NCBI GenBank assembly: GCA_964648215.1
Contig: CAZYMF010000133.1
Coordinates: 1 to 13,307 of the forward strand
DNA from: CAZYMF01 sp964648215
GTDB lineage: Bacteria > Desulfobacterota > Binatia > HRBIN30 > JACQVA1
Reading direction: 5' to 3'
DNA: 13,307 bases
The notes under the pieces are model-generated. The model ran no database searches and had not been told where the DNA came from. It was given only the letters and a program-made list of their open reading frames with translations. The position numbers and the translations under genes were made by a program. Positions 1-8,376 of the stretch are shown here, in pieces. The stretch's first letter is position 1, and the number at the start of each line of letters is the position of its first letter.

Positions 1-24
1 GCGCGGCGGTGGCGGAAGAAATGA
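1..24 (+). CDS. Possible 3' end of a gene entering from the left
   Basis: Reading from base 1 gives ARRWRKK followed by TGA at 22-24. A basic tail like this is a plausible protein C-terminus, and a + strand gene here would converge on the Cys-rich gene that ends at 104. It would also place its stop codon at the outer edge of the inverted heptad array, as happens at the other convergent junction near 4675. Seven codons are too few to prove coding or suggest a function. Confidence 0.3.
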   Translation, partial: ARRWRKK

Positions 25-111
25 AGCGAAAAGCGAAAAGCTCAAAGCGAAAAGCCTAAAGCGAGTCCCAGATTCCGAGCTTTCCACTTCGAGCTTTTCG
101 CTTTCAGCTTT
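23..111. repeat. Inverted array of 7-bp repeats (AAAGCGA type), possible two-way terminator
   Basis: Six imperfect heptads run from 23 to 64 (units such as AAAGCGA, AAAGCTC, AAAGCCT). After a 12-bp spacer, five heptads of the complementary kind run from 77 to 111 (GAGCTTT, TCGCTTT, CAGCTTT). Bases 30-43 are the perfect reverse complement of 91-104 (14 bp), with weaker pairing on both sides, so a long hairpin can form. The stop codons of both flanking genes (22-24 and 104-106) lie at the edges of the array. A role as a bidirectional terminator or mRNA 3'-end stabiliser is inferred. Confidence 0.8.
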
Positions 112-439
112 GCGGGCAAGCCGCCCGGCATTGCTTGGCGGTGTCGTGGCAGGCGCGTGCCTGCGTCTGATTCGTGCGGCGGCAGTCGGTGGCGCACTGG
201 CGCGCCTCGCGCAGCGCCGGGCAACTCTCCAGGGTCGCGTTGGCCGGACACTCGGCGCGCTTGGCGCGGCAGGTCTGGCCGCAGGCGCGCGCTTGCGCGG
301 TCGTGGCCCGCTTGCAGGCGGTCAACTGTTGCCGGCACTGCTTGATGCATTCGTTCGCCGCCGACGCCGGCGGGGTCGCCATGACGCCCACTCCCATGGC
401 TACCACGCAAGCGATGGCCAACGTGCTCAGAATCCTCAT
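104..439 (-). CDS. Small secreted Cys-rich protein with two twin-CX3C units
   Basis: The start at 439 has a strong ribosome binding site (AGGAGG, 8 bp upstream), giving 111 residues; longer upstream starts lack this. Residues 1-27 form a Sec signal peptide (MR, hydrophobic core, PASA before the likely cut). The mature chain of about 83 residues has 12 cysteines at 31, 35, 42, 53, 57, 64, 73, 82, 86, 97, 104 and 108. Cys31-x3-Cys35 and Cys53-x3-Cys57 are separated by 17 residues, and so are Cys82-x3-Cys86 and Cys104-x3-Cys108. Twin CX3C spacing is typical of disulfide-pinned helical hairpins, so I infer an exported alpha-helical disulfide protein. The chain is rich in Arg, Gln and Ala. I do not recognise the family and assign no function. 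Confidence 0.8.
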   Translation of the reverse strand: MRILSTLAIACVVAMGVGVMATPPASAANECIKQCRQQLTACKRATTAQARACGQTCRAKRAECPANATLESCPALREARQCATDCRRTNQTQARACHDTAKQCRAACPQS

Positions 440-668
440 CCGCGACGCCTCCTGGATCCGGAGTTTGTAGCAGCAAAGCGGGGGCAGGGTAAGGCGGTCG
501 CCGCCGGCGGTGCCGGGGCCACGCGGCGTCCGCAAGGTAACGGTGTCCCCCGGACAGCGTCAAAAAACTCATCACGGAAGGTGCGGACGATCCATACCCC
601 GGTCTGGATTGGTAACTGGTATGCCTCTTGCGTGTTGCCATGCATGGATAGACGGCAGAAAGGGCAAT
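440..668. other. Intergenic region between divergent genes
   Basis: This 229-bp gap separates the divergent starts of the Cys-rich gene (439) and the PilZ-like gene (669), so it should hold promoters for both. Visible elements are a perfect inverted repeat TGTCC-N3-GGACA at 544-556, a TTGACG-like -35 on the minus strand (558-563) without a good -10, a sigma-54-like box at 617-632 and the palindrome CCATGCATGG at 638-647. No further gene is supported. Confidence 0.5.
617..632 (+). promoter_or_regulatory. Possible sigma-54 (-24/-12) promoter for the PilZ-like/scaffold operon
   Basis: TGGTATGCCTCTTGCG matches the sigma-54 pattern TGGCACG-N4-TTGCA in both the invariant GG and GC, which are exactly 10 bp apart. 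Transcription would begin near 643, inside the 10-bp palindrome CCATGCATGG (638-647), about 26 bp before the ATG at 669. The third and fifth bases of the TGGCAC half differ from consensus, and no enhancer site was identified, so this remains a candidate. Confidence 0.35.
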
Positions 669-1028
669 ATGCCTGAGCGTCCACACGTGGCCCCGGTGCC
701 TTCGTTCCAGCTGTGTCTCGACGACGAGCAGCTGTGTCGCCGTGGCCCGATTCCGCTCACGATCTCCTCTCTGTCCGGCTCCGGATTGGCCGTATTGATG
801 CTGAAGAATGAGCCCCCGCTGCTCGACCCGTCGGACCTCATGCGCAGTGGCGAGGGCCGTCCGCTCCGTTTCACCGCGCGGTTCGGCGGGCAGTCGATTG
901 CGCTCACGGCTCAGCTCGTCTGGTCGGAGCTGGGGGAGGGCGGCGATGATGAGCTCGAGCTCATCATTGACGCCGCCGGCGCAACGAATTGGCCCGCGGT
1001 CTTCGCGGCGTACCAGGGAGCGGAGTGA
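669..1028 (+). CDS. Small PilZ-like domain protein
   Basis: The product is 119 residues starting at 669, with a weak AAAGGG ribosome binding site. The order of segments resembles a PilZ domain: ISSLSGSGLAV (residues 32-42) recalls the D/N-x-S-x-x-G loop and second strand, RFTARFGGQSIALTAQLVW (67-85) the barrel strands ending in VVW, and DDELELIIDA (93-102) the closing strand. The N-terminal RxxxR that binds c-di-GMP is not evident, so it may be a non-binding member, and the fold assignment is tentative. Its TGA overlaps the ATG of the next gene by one base, so the two proteins are probably made together and act together. Confidence 0.6.
   Translation: MPERPHVAPVPSFQLCLDDEQLCRRGPIPLTISSLSGSGLAVLMLKNEPPLLDPSDLMRSGEGRPLRFTARFGGQSIALTAQLVWSELGEGGDDELELIIDAAGATNWPAVFAAYQGAE
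946..967. repeat. Perfect 22-bp palindrome inside the PilZ-like gene
   Basis: The half-site ATGATGAGCTC is followed at once by its exact reverse complement. It encodes DDELELIID in the PilZ-like protein and lies 61 bp before the coupled start of the next gene. It could be a protein binding site or an RNA hairpin that affects translational coupling; either role is inferred. Confidence 0.75.
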
Positions 1029-4000
1029 TGGCGTGGGGGCTTCGCTTAGCACGCTCGAAAGGCACGGCGCCCCAGGAACCTCCCAAGACGGAGCCGCCGA
1101 AGACTGAGCCGCCGGCAGAGGCCACCCAGCGTCCACCCGCCCGCCCGCCCGCCGCGCCGGCGCCACGGCCGGCCGGCAGCAACGTCAACACTCTGCGACA
1201 GAAGCTGCTCGATCTGTACGGGCAGCGCGTTTCCCGCGACGATTTTGCCCGGCAAGCAGCGGACCTGATCGTCAACGGCATTGGCTGCAGCGCCGCCGCC
1301 TTCCTGAGCTACGAGAAGCGCCGCGAGCGCCTCTTCCTCGTCGGCCAGGTCGGTCTCGGCGAAGCCGCCGCCCAGACCCTGAGCGGCGTGGACGGACCGG
1401 GCTGGGACATCCCCTTGCGCGGCTTGCAGACCCGGCGCATCAGCGTGATCGAGTCGGCGCATCAGAATCCGTTCGTCCCGCGCCCCCTGGTCGAGCTCAG
1501 CCCGCGGCGGCTGACCATCGCCACCTTGCCCTTCTTCCACGGCTACGCCCCCTCGGGCGTGCTGGTCCTGTTCGCCAACAAGCCGCGCGGCTTCACCGAC
1601 TCGCAGCTGCAGGCGGTGGGGCAGGCGCTGAAGGTGTGTGCCCTCGCCTTTGCCGAGCTGCCGCGCGCGCCGTTGACGCACACGGGTGGGGGCGCTCCGG
1701 CGGCGCCCGCGCCGAGCAGCGATGGCGCCCCGGTGGTATCCGGCGTCTCCGACCAGCGCCGCGCCGCCGACGCGCAGGAGCTGGCGCGCCTGCGCACGGC
1801 GTTCGACGAGTCGCTGTGGCAGCACGCCAAGGAGCTGGCCGAGACCCGGCGCACCGCCGCCGAAGCGCTCGAGGCCGAGCGCGCACGCAACGCCGAGGTG
1901 CAGTCCGTCCTCGCCTCGCTGGAGCAGGAACGCGATCGCCTGGCGACCGACCTTTCGAAGGCGCGCGGCGAGCTGGCCACGCTGGCCGACACCCGGACCG
2001 CGGTCGAGCAGCGAACGCAGGAGACGCGGCGCTTGCAGGAAGCGCTCGACACGGTGACGGCGGAAGCGACGCGTACCTCCGAGCAGCTCGCGGCGCTGCG
2101 GCAAACCCACGCCGAGCTGGTGGTGGAGCACGAGCGGGCGGCGCAGCAACAGGCGGAGCAGGGCGAGAAGGACGCGAACGCGCGCCGGCAGGATGCCGAG
2201 ACCATTGCGACCCTGCGCGAGCGGGTCGCCGCGCTGGAGAGCGAGCACGACAGCCTGCGCCGGGTGACCGCGGAGCTGCGGGCGACGCACGAGCAGGCAG
2301 CGGCACAGCTGGCCACGGTGACCGCGGAGGCAGCCGGGCTGCGCGATCAGCTCGCCGACCGCACGACGGCGCACGACGTGCTGCAGGCTCAGCACGCCGA
2401 GCTGCGGGCTTCCTACGAGGCCCTGATGCAGAGCGCCGCCGCGGCGGAGGGTGCCTCGACCGACCTGCAGCGCCAGCTCGACGAGCAGACGGCCGCGCTG
2501 GCCGGGGAGCGCGACGAGCTGCGCCAGAAGTTGACCGGCGCCCTGGGACGTGCCGACGAGCTCACGCAGGCGCTCGCCGCCGCCCACGAGGAGCGCGACG
2601 GCAGCGCCGCCGCCGCCAAGCAGAGTGCCAAACGGCTCTCTCAGGTGGAGGAGACTCTGGCCGAGCTACAAGCCGAGCACGCGGCCGCCGTCGGTGATCT
2701 GCAACGCGAACGCGACCGGCTGGCGGCCGAGCTCCGCCTGTGGGGTGAGCGCGAGCCTTCCTGGGCGGCTCAGCTCGCCGAAATCTCCTCCCGGGCCGAG
2801 GCCGCCGAGGCCGAGCGTACGCGCCTGACCAAGTCGTTGGAGCAGGCCAAGGACGGGGCGCGCCAGCAGAAGGAGGCGCTCGAGCAGACGATCGAGGGCA
2901 TCAACGGGCAGCTCGCCGATCTGCACGAACGCTACCGGAGCATCGAGGCCGCGCACGCCGCCTTGCAGAGCGACCGCGATCAGCTCGACGCGCTCTGCGG
3001 CGCGCTGCGCACCGAGCAGGAGAAGGCGAGCGCCGAGCACGACCAGGCGGTGGCGACGCGCGAGCGGCAGATCGAGGATTTGCAGGCCCAGCTCGCCGAC
3101 GCGGTGGCGCGCTTCGAGCAGGACAACGGCGAGCGCTCCTCGCACACCAAGAAGCTGGCCAAGGAGCGCGACGCGTTGACCGCGGCGCGGCGCGAGCTCG
3201 AGCAGGCCCTGGCCGAACGGAGCGAGCGGGTGCAGCGGCTCGAGGCGGAGCTGGCGGAGGCGGTCGCGCTGCAGAACGGCGTGCGCGGCGACCTGGCCGA
3301 TGCCGGGGCGCGCCATCAGCAAGAGGTCGGCGAGCTGCGACGCCAGGTGGCCGAGGCGCAGCGGGCGATCGAGGAGCTGCATCGCAACCGGGCCGAGGTG
3401 GTGGGGGAACGCGCCGCCGCCAGCGAGGCGGCCGAGCGGCTGGAGCGCGACGTCGCCCAGCTGCGCGCCGAGCTCGCCGCCGCGGGCGAGAGCCTGGCGC
3501 AGCATCGCGCCGCCAGCGAAGCCGCCGAGGCCGCCGAGGCCGAGCGGCGCACGGAGACCGAGGCCGCCCAGCGCGAGATCGCCGCCGGCCAGCAGCAGAT
3601 CGCCGAGCGCAACCGTGAGCTGGCGGCGCTGCAGGCGCAGCTCGACGAGCTGTCGGCCACCGTGGATCAGGATCGCGCCGCACACCGCGACGAGCTGGAG
3701 CGGCTGGTCGGCGAGTGGAACGGCGAGCGCTCCGCCCTGGAGGCGCGCGCCGAGGAGCTGCAGCGCGAGCTCGAACGCGAACAGCAGGAGCACCGCGCCC
3801 TGGCCGAGGCCCTGGCCGCCGACGAGAGCCAGCCGGCCCTGGAGATCGAGCGGCACGCGATTCCCGGCGCCGACGACGTCGCCGACGAGGTTGACGGCGA
3901 TGGCGACGAGGCGTCGTTGGACGACAGCCTGGTGATCGAGGCTATCGAGCGGACCGAGGACGAGGCCGCGGCCAACACCATCGCCGTCGTCGACGGCGAG

Positions 4001-4675
4001 CTGGGAGCGCCGATGCTCGAAGCCCTGGGCAGCGCCGGCTGGGAGACGATTGCCTGCGAGCCGACGGCGGAGGCAGTGGCCGGGCTGAAGCCGGAGACCC
4101 TGAGCGGCATCGCCCTCAACGTCATGGCCGGGGAACACGGCTGGCAGCGGGTCCGCGAGCTGCGGCAGCGAGAGGAGCTGCGCGCCGTTCCGCTCCTGCT
4201 CTACGGCAAGCCATCCGAGGGCAAGGGGTTCTGCTTCGGTCCCACCGACTGCGTGCTGTGGCCGAGCGCGCCGCAGAACCTCCTCGACGCCCTCGCCCGT
4301 CTGGCGCCGCGCGCCAAGCGCGTGCTGGCGATGAGCACCGACATCGACGTCGTCGCCGGCGTGCGCGAGCAGCTCACCGGCGCCGGGTTGTCGGCCGCCG
4401 TCATGCTCGACGGCAAGCAGGCGCTCGACCTGCTGCCGAGCGTCCGGCCCGACGCCGCGGTGCTCCACGTTTCGCCGAGCTGCGTCGACATCTTCCGCAC
4501 CATCGCCGGCCTGCGCGCCCACAGCGAGGGCCTGCCGGTGATTCTGCTGATCGACGAGGAACCCTCCAGCCGTGACGCCAGCTTCCTGTCCGGCGGCACG
4601 AAGATCCTCGCCAACAAGGGCACGTTCTCCGCCGCCGGTGTTGCCGACGAGATGAGCCGGCTGCTGGGGGTTTGA
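1028..4675 (+). CDS. Large GAF, coiled-coil, tandem pseudo-receiver scaffold protein
   Basis: The start at 1028 overlaps the upstream TGA (TGATG) and has GGAG nearby, giving 1215 residues; an in-frame ATG at 989 would overlap the upstream gene more. Residues 18-50 are a Pro-rich linker. Residues 55-212 look like a GAF domain (RVSRDDFARQAADLIV, then GVLVLFANKPRGFTDSQLQ). Residues 244-931 are nearly unbroken coiled coil rich in Glu, Ala, Gln, Leu and Arg, followed by an acidic linker (945-982). Residues 983-1095 and 1098-1215 are two receiver folds in which the phospho-acceptor Asp is replaced by Asn1031 and His1147. No transmembrane segment or signal peptide is seen, so it is probably cytoplasmic. 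Myxobacterial FrzS and AglZ pair a pseudo-receiver with a long coiled coil in the opposite order. A polarity or motility scaffold is my inference. Confidence 0.85.
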   Translation: MAWGLRLARSKGTAPQEPPKTEPPKTEPPAEATQRPPARPPAAPAPRPAGSNVNTLRQKLLDLYGQRVSRDDFARQAADLIVNGIGCSAAAFLSYEKRRERLFLVGQVGLGEAAAQTLSGVDGPGWDIPLRGLQTRRISVIESAHQNPFVPRPLVELSPRRLTIATLPFFHGYAPSGVLVLFANKPRGFTDSQLQAVGQALKVCALAFAELPRAPLTHTGGGAPAAPAPSSDGAPVVSGVSDQRRAADAQELARLRTAFDESLWQHAKELAETRRTAAEALEAERARNAEVQSVLASLEQERDRLATDLSKARGELATLADTRTAVEQRTQETRRLQEALDTVTAEATRTSEQLAALRQTHAELVVEHERAAQQQAEQGEKDANARRQDAETIATLRERVAALESEHDSLRRVTAELRATHEQAAAQLATVTAEAAGLRDQLADRTTAHDVLQAQHAELRASYEALMQSAAAAEGASTDLQRQLDEQTAALAGERDELRQKLTGALGRADELTQALAAAHEERDGSAAAAKQSAKRLSQVEETLAELQAEHAAAVGDLQRERDRLAAELRLWGEREPSWAAQLAEISSRAEAAEAERTRLTKSLEQAKDGARQQKEALEQTIEGINGQLADLHERYRSIEAAHAALQSDRDQLDALCGALRTEQEKASAEHDQAVATRERQIEDLQAQLADAVARFEQDNGERSSHTKKLAKERDALTAARRELEQALAERSERVQRLEAELAEAVALQNGVRGDLADAGARHQQEVGELRRQVAEAQRAIEELHRNRAEVVGERAAASEAAERLERDVAQLRAELAAAGESLAQHRAASEAAEAAEAERRTETEAAQREIAAGQQQIAERNRELAALQAQLDELSATVDQDRAAHRDELERLVGEWNGERSALEARAEELQRELEREQQEHRALAEALAADESQPALEIERHAIPGADDVADEVDGDGDEASLDDSLVIEAIERTEDEAAANTIAVVDGELGAPMLEALGSAGWETIACEPTAEAVAGLKPETLSGIALNVMAGEHGWQRVRELRQREELRAVPLLLYGKPSEGKGFCFGPTDCVLWPSAPQNLLDALARLAPRAKRVLAMSTDIDVVAGVREQLTGAGLSAAVMLDGKQALDLLPSVRPDAAVLHVSPSCVDIFRTIAGLRAHSEGLPVILLIDEEPSSRDASFLSGGTKILANKGTFSAAGVADEMSRLLGV

Positions 4676-4681
4676 TCAAAA

Positions 4682-4753
4682 GAAGGTGAAAGGGAAAAGG
4701 TCAAAGGTCAAAGGGGAAAGCCAGAGAAGCTCTTGTTGCCCGACCTTTGACCT

Positions 4754-4769
<16 letters not shown>
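4682..4769. repeat. Inverted array of 7-bp repeats (AAAGGTC type), possible two-way terminator
   Basis: Six heptads run from 4682 to 4723 (AAAGGTC twice in a row at 4696-4709, with GAAGGTG, AAAGGGA, AAAGGGG and AAAGCCA around them). Four complementary heptads run from 4742 to 4769 (GACCTTT, GACCTTT, AACCTTT, GACCTCT). Bases 4696-4709 can pair perfectly with 4742-4755. The array lies between the convergent scaffold gene and murE, and the last codons and stop of murE (4754-4756) lie inside the right arm. Confidence 0.8.
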
Positions 4770-6259
<1,490 letters not shown>

Positions 6260-6280
6260 GGGCGGAGCGAGGACGGTGTC

Positions 6281-6357
6281 GGGCGATGGGAGACGGGCGC
6301 CGGGCGACGACGGTGCCCGCTCACCCATCTCCCGTCGCCCATCACCCGTCTGCCGTC
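6281..6357. repeat. Inverted array of 7-bp repeats (GGGCGAY / RCCCGTC type)
   Basis: Four heptads at 6281-6308 (GGGCGAT, GGGAGAC, GGGCGCC, GGGCGAC) face five of the complementary kind at 6323-6357 (ACCCATC, TCCCGTC, GCCCATC, ACCCGTC, TGCCGTC) across a 14-bp centre. Pairing is imperfect: 6285-6298 matches the complement of 6330-6343 at 12 of 14 positions. The array lies between two genes on the same strand, and the stop of the upstream gene (6342-6344) is inside it. Reduced read-through into murE is a possible effect. Confidence 0.75.
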
Positions 6358-6815
6358 TTCTCCTCCCGCAGCTTCTTGGCGACCGCGGGCACGGCCTTGA
6401 GGATCATGTCCAGCCGCGCGGTCTCCTCGTCGACGGCGGCGGCCAGCGCTTGCCGGTAGGTGGCCAGGGCGGCGTCGAGCTCGGCGGCCTTGTCGGCGAT
6501 GATCTGGTCCTTGTCGTCGAGGCAGGCGTTGATCGGCTCGGCCAGCTTCTCGATCTCCTTCTCGCCTTCCTCGCCCAGCTTGCCGTTGATCCGTTCGGTC
6601 CACAGCGAGTGGAAGGCGAAGGTGGCCGGCACCTGGCGCCGCAGGCCGGCGGTGAGCATGTAGAGCTGATCGGCCAGCACCGCGGGCGAGGCGATCTTGC
6701 GGCGCGTCACCAGGGCGTTGAGCCGGACCAGGCGATCACGCAGGCGCTGCAGCCCCATCTCGTCGGCGAGCACGGTAATCGCGCGGGAAAACTCTGCGGA
6801 TGTCAGTTCAGCCAT
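6342..6815 (-). CDS. Helical protein of unknown function upstream of murE
   Basis: The product is 157 residues with GAGG 7 bp before the ATG at 6815. I do not recognise a family. It appears entirely alpha-helical, with no signal peptide, membrane segment or cysteine cluster; the only Cys is in PINACLDDKD. Long charged heptad-like stretches (residues 74-120) and a Lys-rich C-terminus suggest a helical bundle. Codon use and conserved-looking hydrophobic spacing support a real gene. It is divergent from the PheC-AroQ gene and lies 82 bp upstream of murE on the same strand. The last residues and stop are encoded inside the heptad array. Confidence 0.7.
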   Translation of the reverse strand: MAELTSAEFSRAITVLADEMGLQRLRDRLVRLNALVTRRKIASPAVLADQLYMLTAGLRRQVPATFAFHSLWTERINGKLGEEGEKEIEKLAEPINACLDDKDQIIADKAAELDAALATYRQALAAAVDEETARLDMILKAVPAVAKKLREEKTADG

Positions 6816-6832
6816 GGGAATCCTCGTTGCGT

Positions 6833-6861
6833 CTCTTGCCTGCCGCGCCTGGAGCTGTCAA
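6833..6861 (-). promoter_or_regulatory. Weak candidate promoter for the helical-protein gene
   Basis: On the minus strand a perfect TTGACA (6861-6856) is followed after 17 bp by CAAGAG (6838-6833), which is a poor -10. It lies in the 67-bp gap between divergent starts and would give a very short leader before the ATG at 6815. The -35 match is the only strong part. Confidence 0.25.
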
Positions 6862-6882
6862 CTCAAGCGTGCAAGGAGAGCG

Positions 6883-8199
6883 ATGGCGATGCAAGACGGG
6901 TGGAGGACAATGGCGGTGGTGGGCTCGCTGCTTACCCTGCTGGCGAGCGGGCCGGCGCGCGCCGGCGACCTGGCGGCGCTGCGCCAGCGCGGCGTGCTGC
7001 GCGTCGGCACCACCGGGGACTACGCGCCGTTCAGCGTCGCCAAGGGCGATGCCTTCTCCGGGTTCGACGTCGACGTGATGGATCGATTGGCGCACGACCT
7101 CGGCGTACGGGTGCAGTACGTCCGCTTTCGCTGGCCCGATCTGATCGGGGATCTCGCCGCCGACGAGTTCGACGTCGTGGCCAGCGGCATCACCGTGCGC
7201 CCCGAGCGCGCGCTGGTGGGTCGCTTCACACGACCCTACGCCGAGACGGGCGCGGTGGCGCTGATCCGGCGCGAAGATCGCAGCCGGCTCGCCGATCGCG
7301 CGGCGCTCGATCGCCAGGGGGTGCGCATCGTGGTCAACCGCGGCGGGCATCTGGAGCAGGTGGCGCGCCACTTGTTCCGACACGCCACCGTCGAGCCGCT
7401 GGCCGACAACGCCAAGCTCGTCGAGCGCGTGCTGCTCGGCACCGCCGATGCCGCGCTCAGCGACACCGCCGAGGCACGGGTCTGGGAGCGCAAGGAGCTG
7501 GTCACCGTCGGCCCGTTCACCCGCGATCGCAAGGCGTTGCTGGTGCGCGGCGACGCGCCCGAGCTGCTCCAGGCGATCGACGGCTGGCTGCGGCAACGCG
7601 AGCGCGACCGTTGGCTGCCGCAGCAGCGGCGGAAGTGGTTCGGCAACGAGATGTTCGCCGCCGCCGGCGCCGACCGCGAGGCGGTGCTCGCCGACGTCGA
7701 GCTGCGCTGCCGCCTGATGCCGCTGGTGGCGGCGACCAAGGTCGCGCGGCAGCTGCCGATCTCCGTGCCGGCCCAGGAGCAACGCGTGCTCGAGCGCGCC
7801 AGGAAGCTCGCCCGCCAGGTCGGCCTCAGCCCCGCCGAGGTGGCGCGCCTGTTCGCCGCCCTGATCCACGCGGCCAAGGTGATCGAGACCAAGAGCGGCA
7901 CCGATCCGCGTGCGCCGGCGCCGCCGCTGGAGCAGCTGCGCGCGGCGATCGGCAACGTCGACGACCACCTGATCCACCAGCTGCACGAGGCCGTGCGCAC
8001 GGTCAAGCCGGACGAGTGGCGCGCCGGCGTGCGTGAAGGGGTGCAGGCGGATGGTCTGCCCGAGGCGGTGAAGGCGGAGATCGCCGACGCGCTGGCGAAG
8101 GTCCGCACCCTGGCCCGGGTGCCGTCGCGCCCGTCGCCCGTCGCTCCCGCGCCATCGAAGCCGGCTCCGACGGTGACCCATGGCGGGGGAAAGCCGTGA
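6883..8199 (+). CDS. Periplasmic cyclohexadienyl dehydratase fused to AroQ-gamma chorismate mutase
   Basis: The 438-residue protein has a signal peptide (residues 1-28, ending PARAGD). Residues 35-256 match PheC: LRVGTTGDYAPFS, GFDVDVMDRLA, WPDLIGDLAADEFDVVASGIT, VNRGGHLEQVAR and SDTAEAR, whose Glu198 aligns with the proposed catalytic acid. This part should convert prephenate or arogenate to phenylpyruvate or phenylalanine. Residues 265-375 match secreted AroQ-gamma chorismate mutase (RCRLMPLVAATK, then GLSPAEVARLF and HAAKVIE). By my alignment to the M. tuberculosis enzyme, Arg275, Lys286, Glu335 and Arg353 are kept, but a conserved Arg is Gln298. A Pro/Ala-rich tail ends the chain. AAGGAG lies 4 bp before the ATG at 6883; a second ATG at 6889 is also possible. 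Chorismate to phenylpyruvate outside the cytoplasm is the inferred path. Confidence 0.87.
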   Translation: MAMQDGWRTMAVVGSLLTLLASGPARAGDLAALRQRGVLRVGTTGDYAPFSVAKGDAFSGFDVDVMDRLAHDLGVRVQYVRFRWPDLIGDLAADEFDVVASGITVRPERALVGRFTRPYAETGAVALIRREDRSRLADRAALDRQGVRIVVNRGGHLEQVARHLFRHATVEPLADNAKLVERVLLGTADAALSDTAEARVWERKELVTVGPFTRDRKALLVRGDAPELLQAIDGWLRQRERDRWLPQQRRKWFGNEMFAAAGADREAVLADVELRCRLMPLVAATKVARQLPISVPAQEQRVLERARKLARQVGLSPAEVARLFAALIHAAKVIETKSGTDPRAPAPPLEQLRAAIGNVDDHLIHQLHEAVRTVKPDEWRAGVREGVQADGLPEAVKAEIADALAKVRTLARVPSRPSPVAPAPSKPAPTVTHGGGKP

Positions 8200-8376
8200 C
8201 GGTGGCGGCCGCGGGGCGGACCAGGTTTCTTGCAGCCTGGACCTTGCTCGATTTGCGTCAAGTTTGGACGAGGCCCGAGGGGAGCGACCAACGGGAGCGT
8301 GGGGCGCCGCCCCCATCTCGCTGGGGCCGCAGCCGCCTCTCGACAGCGGGCTTTCGACTCTCCTAGATTGGGAGTC
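8200..8376. other. Intergenic region upstream of the acyl-CoA synthetase gene
   Basis: This 177-bp gap contains a short GC-rich hairpin GGGGC-GCC-GCCCC at 8301-8313 and a weak CCAGG/CCTGG pair near 8220-8240. No confident promoter or further gene is visible. Confidence 0.4.

Noticed and set aside
23..111. CRISPR-like array
   Set aside because: The units are 7 bp with no spacers and are arranged as inverted arms.
42..1166. 374-codon minus-strand frame
   Set aside because: It overlaps the Cys-rich gene in another frame and the PilZ-like gene in antisense, and lacks a ribosome binding site or domain.
1046..4522. Long minus-strand open frames opposite the coiled-coil gene
   Set aside because: They mirror a repetitive Glu/Ala/Leu-rich gene in GC-rich DNA and contain no recognisable domain.
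6697..6882. Longer N-terminus for the PheC-AroQ protein
   Set aside because: It would overlap the divergent gene by over 100 bp and place an Arg-rich tail before a clear signal peptide; AAGGAG supports 6883.
8133..8165. Heptad-like CCCGTCG repeats in the 3' end of the PheC-AroQ gene
   Set aside because: Only about two units are in register, and a Pro/Ser/Ala-rich tail in GC-rich codons explains them.
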